NCBI RefSeq assembly: GCF_900143545.1
Contig: NZ_FREV01000004.1
Location: 372,001-436,000, forward strand
Source of the DNA: Loktanella sp. Alg231-35
Lineage (GTDB): Bacteria; Pseudomonadota; Alphaproteobacteria; Rhodobacterales; Rhodobacteraceae
Direction of reading: 5' to 3'
DNA: 64,000 nucleotides
A program made the position numbers and the translations under genes. Below, one piece after another: positions 62,637-64,000 of the stretch. The notes below the pieces were generated by a model. It ran no database searches, was not told where the DNA came from, and saw nothing but the letters and a program-made list of their open reading frames with translations. Positions within the stretch are counted from its first letter, which is position 1; every line of letters begins with the position of its first letter.

Positions 62637-63632
62637 TTGCAGACGACCCAATCCCCCACGCTCACCACCTCTCAATTGCCGCAGGTCCACACACCGCGCA
62701 ATGAAGGCATGCCGCTGGACCTAGATTGGGTCATGGCCGTGCAGGCGAATACATCCGCAATCGAGCGGCGCGCCAAGACGCTGCCCGGCCGGCGCAGCGT
62801 CAAGAAAGACTATCAGGCAGCCTGGCTGTGCAAGGCGATCAGCCTGATGGATTTGACGACGCTCAGTGGTGACGACAGCGAAGGCCGGGTGCGCAGGCTT
62901 TGCGCCAAGGCGCGCCAACCCGTCGCGCAGCCTTTGCTGGATGCGCTTGGCATGGACGGCCTGACCACCGGTGCGATTTGCGTCTACCACGACATGGTGC
63001 CAACGGCTGTCGATGCGCTGCAGGGGACGAATATTCCTGTTGCCGCAGTCTCGACCGGCTTTCCCGCTGGTCTGTCGCCGTTCCACCTGCGCATTGCCGA
63101 GATTGGCGAAAGCGTTGCCGCCGGCGCCGCAGAAATCGACATCGTCATCAGCCGCCGCCATGTGCTGACAGGCAATTGGCAGGCGCTTTACGATGAGATG
63201 AAGGAAATGCGGGCCGCCTGCGGCGATGCCCACGTCAAAGCGATCCTTGCCACCGGTGAACTTGGCACGCTGCGCAACGTCGCCCGCGCGTCACTGGTCT
63301 GCATGATGGCCGGTGCTGACTTTATCAAGACGTCCACCGGCAAAGAGCCTGTAAACGCCACCTTGCCCGTCACGCTGACAATGATCCGAGCAATCCGAGA
63401 CTACCAAGACCGCACCGGCGTCAGAGTGGGTTACAAACCCGCGGGCGGGATCAGCAAGGCCAAGGATGCGCTGGTCTATCTGGCGATGATCAAGGATGAA
63501 CTTGGCGACCGCTGGCTGCAGCCCGACCTTTTCCGTTTCGGCGCATCATCCCTTCTGGGCGACATAGAACGGCAACTCGAACATCACGTCACCGGGGCCT
63601 ATTCGGCCCAGTGGCGGCACGCGATTGGATAA
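62637..63632 (+). CDS. deoC: Deoxyribose-phosphate aldolase
   Basis: A 331-residue class I aldolase that splits 2-deoxyribose 5-phosphate into glyceraldehyde 3-phosphate and acetaldehyde. The Schiff-base region ADFIKTSTGK and GYKPAGGIS with its second lysine are intact. I start at the TTG at 62637 because AGGAGG lies five bases upstream; an in-frame ATG at 62565 lies inside the upstream palindrome and gives an unlikely N-terminus. It is longer than E. coli DeoC by an N-terminal extension of about 60 residues, as in the eukaryote-like DeoC group. An aldehyde dehydrogenase gene follows after three bases and could oxidise the acetaldehyde. Confidence 0.91.
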   Translation: MQTTQSPTLTTSQLPQVHTPRNEGMPLDLDWVMAVQANTSAIERRAKTLPGRRSVKKDYQAAWLCKAISLMDLTTLSGDDSEGRVRRLCAKARQPVAQPLLDALGMDGLTTGAICVYHDMVPTAVDALQGTNIPVAAVSTGFPAGLSPFHLRIAEIGESVAAGAAEIDIVISRRHVLTGNWQALYDEMKEMRAACGDAHVKAILATGELGTLRNVARASLVCMMAGADFIKTSTGKEPVNATLPVTLTMIRAIRDYQDRTGVRVGYKPAGGISKAKDALVYLAMIKDELGDRWLQPDLFRFGASSLLGDIERQLEHHVTGAYSAQWRHAIG

Positions 63633-63635
63633 GCC

Positions 63636-64000
63636 ATGACCATCAAAGAGATATTCGACACCATGGACTACGGACCCGCCCCCGAAAGCAGTGCCGAGGC
63701 CCTGAAATGGTTGGCAGATCGCGGCGCGGTGGCTGGCCACTACATCAATGGCAAATGGGGCCCGATCCGGGATGATTTCCCATCCAACAACCCGGCCACT
63801 GGCAAGAAACTGGCAGGCGTCACCAAAGGCACCGCCGAAGAAATTGAAACGGCGGTCGCCGCCGCACGCAAAGCGCAACCCGCTTGGGCCAAATCAGGGC
63901 ACAAACGCGCCCGTGTTCTTTATGCCATTGCCCGGCTGATGCAAAAGCACTCTCGTTTGCTGGCGGTGATGGAAACATTGGATAACGGCAAACCTATACG
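63636..64000 (+). CDS. Aldehyde dehydrogenase, N-terminal part
   Basis: The gene runs off the right end; 121 residues are visible. HYINGKWGP, NPATGKKLAGVTKGTAEEIETAVAAARKAQPAW and ARVLYAIARLMQKHSRLLAVMETLDNGKP are typical of the N-terminal cofactor domain of NAD(P) aldehyde dehydrogenases; the active site is outside the window. It begins three bases after deoC, so it is probably co-transcribed and oxidises acetaldehyde from DeoC or a related aldehyde. Confidence 0.9.
   Translation, partial: MTIKEIFDTMDYGPAPESSAEALKWLADRGAVAGHYINGKWGPIRDDFPSNNPATGKKLAGVTKGTAEEIETAVAAARKAQPAWAKSGHKRARVLYAIARLMQKHSRLLAVMETLDNGKPI

Noticed and set aside
1-64000. CRISPR array, tRNA, rRNA, prophage or insertion sequence
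   Set aside because: I found no regularly spaced repeats, no tRNA-like or rRNA sequence, and no transposase, integrase or phage structural gene on either strand.

Overview
The window looks like a chromosomal segment of a marine Roseobacter-group alphaproteobacterium (Rhodobacteraceae). The evidence is family-level similarity across the window: trimethylamine monooxygenase (Tmm) and TMAO demethylase (Tdm) beside a gamma-glutamylmethylamide synthetase-type enzyme, a complete beta-hydroxyaspartate cycle operon, a fused MrpAB antiporter and a HemP-type iron locus. Gene density is high, with many 1-4 base start/stop overlaps (ATGA, TGATG). I see no insertion sequence, prophage, tRNA, rRNA or CRISPR array. 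Both ends cut through genes.

Layout. 1-7.3 kb: methylated-amine oxidation (gmaS/glnT end, tmm, tdm with three coupled companions, a 54-residue membrane protein plus EamA transporter, folD). 7.4-9.5 kb: divergent iron locus (hemP operon, ferric-iron binding protein) around two TGA-N9-TCA boxes. 9.6-15.6 kb: mrpAB-CDEFG. 15.6-19.3 kb: a lipid-linked sugar module (GT39-like transferase, HAD-UbiA fusion, SMR-like transporter). 19.4-23.8 kb: fructose-type ABC importer frcBCA with ROK regulator. 23.8-26.6 kb: phosphonate remnant locus (phnF, DUF1045, phnM) with no C-P lyase core. 26.6-40.7 kb: large amino-sugar catabolic locus (GH20 hexosaminidase, GntR regulator, ABC importer, oxidoreductase, two SIS-family deaminases, ROK kinase, AgaZ, NagA, CutC). 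40.7-44.4 kb: copA-cueR and a DsbA-like protein. 44.5-46.2 kb: ferric-iron type permease. 46.2-50.2 kb: carnitine-type acyl-CoA module. 50.3-56.1 kb: bhcR and bhcABCD. 56.1-57.7 kb: alpha-glucosidase. 57.7-60.9 kb: DUF4173 membrane protein with a two-component system. 60.9-64 kb: rpe, an AraC regulator, deoC and the start of an aldehyde dehydrogenase gene.

How it fits together. Most of the window concerns using small marine substrates: TMA/TMAO to dimethylamine plus formaldehyde-level C1 units (handled by FolD), glyoxylate through the beta-hydroxyaspartate cycle, amino sugars from chitin-like or GalNAc-containing material, alpha-glucosides, deoxyribose and carnitine-like compounds. The most unusual items are the DUF4173-two-component operon preceded by 11-bp-spaced direct repeats, the HAD-UbiA/SMR/GT39 module, the truncated haemoglobin and two exported proteins coupled to tdm, CutC at the end of the amino-sugar operon, and paired inverted repeats in front of the bhc operon. 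All functions come from reading the sequence; no database search was run.
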